Made by a program: the position numbers and the translations under genes. A stretch of 6,204 bases of DNA from Lactobacillus mulieris (GTDB lineage Bacteria; Bacillota; Bacilli; Lactobacillales; Lactobacillaceae): assembly GCF_007095465.1 (NCBI RefSeq), contig NZ_SDGL01000022.1, positions 1 through 6,204 on the forward strand. Direction: 5' to 3'. Positions 5,848-6,204 of the stretch are shown piece after piece. How positions within the stretch are numbered: the stretch's first letter is position 1; each line of letters opens with the position of its first letter. The notes beneath the pieces are model-generated. The model did not search any database, was not told where the DNA came from, and saw nothing but the letters and a program-made list of their open reading frames with translations.

Positions 5848-5862
5848 TTGTAAGCGTTTTAA
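5848..5862. promoter_or_regulatory. Near-perfect cre site upstream of rbsK
   Basis: TTGTAAGCGTTTTAA fits the WTGNAANCGNWNNCW consensus except for A in place of the conserved C near the end. Its position, 50-64 nt before the ribokinase start, is normal for catabolite repression of a sugar operon. Confidence 0.6.
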
Positions 5863-5867
5863 TTTAG

Positions 5868-5893
5868 ATGTACAGATAAATTATACATGTACA
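5868..5893. promoter_or_regulatory. Putative operator: paired ATGTACA repeats before rbsK
   Basis: ATGTACA occurs at 5868-5874 and again at 5887-5893, a 19-bp period. The second copy is part of an imperfect palindrome, TATACATGTACA (5882-5893). GntR/UTRA operators often have this TATAC/GTATA flavour. It lies between the cre and the start codon, so binding would repress. Confidence 0.4.
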
Positions 5894-5911
5894 ACAAGAA
5901 AGGGATAACTT

Positions 5912-6157
5912 ATGAATATTTGCGTTTTAGGAAGTCTAAATGTTGATTTAATGATTAGTACTGATAGACTTCCCGTCAAAGGTGAAACAGTCCATGGAAA
6001 TGATGGAGACTACTTACTTGGTGGAAAAGGAGCAAATCAAGCAGTAGCGGCTTCTCGGATGGGTATTGAAACAAATATGATTGGATGTATTGGACAAGAT
6101 ACTTTTGGAGATAAAATTTTAAAATATTTACGCGTGGTGCTAGTTAAATCTTTCTAG
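5912..6157 (+). pseudogene. rbsK: Ribokinase, interrupted by an IS after ~73 codons
   Basis: Ribokinase phosphorylates D-ribose to ribose 5-phosphate in the cytosol. The first residues give the PfkB-family pattern: G-S-L-N-V-D-L (7-13), the substrate-site GGKGANQAVA (37-46), and G-Q-D-T-F-G-D-K-I-L-K-Y-L (61-73). After Leu73 the frame enters IS sequence and reads R-V-V-L-V-K-S-F-stop, unlike any ribokinase. The family is about 300 residues, so the ATP-binding and catalytic C-terminal domain is missing and no kinase activity is expected. The start ATG 5912 has GAAAGGGA just upstream (5898-5905). The rest of rbsK, and probably other rbs genes, may lie beyond the IS, outside the window. A cre and a possible operator precede the gene. 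Confidence 0.85.
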
Positions 6158-6204
6158 ACAATAAGCCAAATTATAAGCTAAAATTGCAATTTCCAACCGG
6201 CTTT
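6129..6204 (-). mobile_element. End of an insertion sequence inserted in rbsK (partial)
   Basis: The ribokinase reading frame loses similarity exactly where sequence identical to the reverse complement of 54-75 begins (6129-6150). The element carries a minus-strand transposase-like C-terminus whose stop is at 6140-6142. The rest lies beyond the window, so length, target duplication and family cannot be read. The outer edge is placed at about 6129, where the two copies stop matching. Confidence 0.6.
6140..6204 (-). CDS. Transposase C-terminus (partial)
   Basis: An open frame on the minus strand enters from beyond the window and ends at TAG (6142-6140). Its last 20 residues are SRLEIAILAYNLAYCLERFN. 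The hydrophobic L-A-Y-N-L helix with flanking Arg/Glu resembles the C-terminal region of DDE transposases of the IS4/IS1380 type. The degraded copy at the left edge keeps the same L-x-R-F-N-stop ending. Only 20 codons are visible, so the assignment rests mainly on the repeat context and the insertion in rbsK. Confidence 0.45.
   Translation of the reverse strand, partial: SRLEIAILAYNLAYCLERFN

Noticed and set aside
6129..6157. Ribokinase tail R-V-V-L-V-K-S-F as a genuine short protein end
   Set aside because: These codons are IS-derived sequence shared with 54-75, and the protein would lack the whole catalytic half.
6181..6192. AAATTGCAATTT palindrome near the right edge
   Set aside because: It falls inside the transposase coding frame and has no T-run, so it is probably incidental.
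1..6204. CRISPR arrays, tRNA or rRNA genes, riboswitches
   Set aside because: No regularly spaced repeats, no cloverleaf-like or rRNA-like segments, and no long structured leaders were found on reading both strands.

Overview
The window is AT-rich DNA with strong AGGAGG-type Shine-Dalgarno sites, CcpA-type cre sites and short intergenic regions. It looks like a low-GC Firmicute, most likely a Lactobacillus of the acidophilus/gasseri/johnsonii type. The genus is inferred from gene types and style, not from a marker gene.

Layout. Positions 1-75 hold a decayed insertion-sequence (IS) end next to a terminator-like hairpin. Then come an ArsB/SLC13-type permease (minus, 57-1175) and a divergent HesB/IscA-like Fe-S family protein (1362-1763). 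Two very small genes follow: a 37-residue single-pass membrane protein (1873-1986) and a 44-residue, very basic protein with optimal codons (2060-2194), which has its own strong promoter, 5' palindrome and terminator. A tightly coupled two-gene operon comes next: a YfbR-like HD-domain nucleotidase (2340-2981) and a zinc-ribbon HNH nuclease-like protein with a coiled-coil tail (2981-3895). It ends at a terminator shared with a convergent HGGGW/GDSAG esterase (minus, 3959-4843). A divergent GntR/UTRA regulator (5013-5758) follows, and then the start of a ribokinase gene, rbsK (from 5912).

The right-hand part is a degraded sugar locus. The regulator has lost its last ~30 residues through a one-base deletion in an A run. 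The ribokinase is cut after about 73 codons by an IS whose transposase C-terminus runs off the window on the minus strand. The terminal 22 bp of that IS (6129-6150) is identical, in inverted orientation, to 54-75 at the left edge, where it supplies the last five codons and stop of the permease. So two inward-facing ends of the same IS family flank a ~6 kb block.

Regulation visible in the sequence includes a perfect cre overlapping the esterase Shine-Dalgarno region, a near-perfect cre before rbsK, and a pair of ATGTNYA direct repeats with the same 19-bp period in front of both genes. This suggests that the esterase and the ribose gene were controlled by CcpA and possibly by the GntR protein encoded between them. 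The best candidates for undescribed biology are the HD+HNH operon and the 44-residue basic protein.
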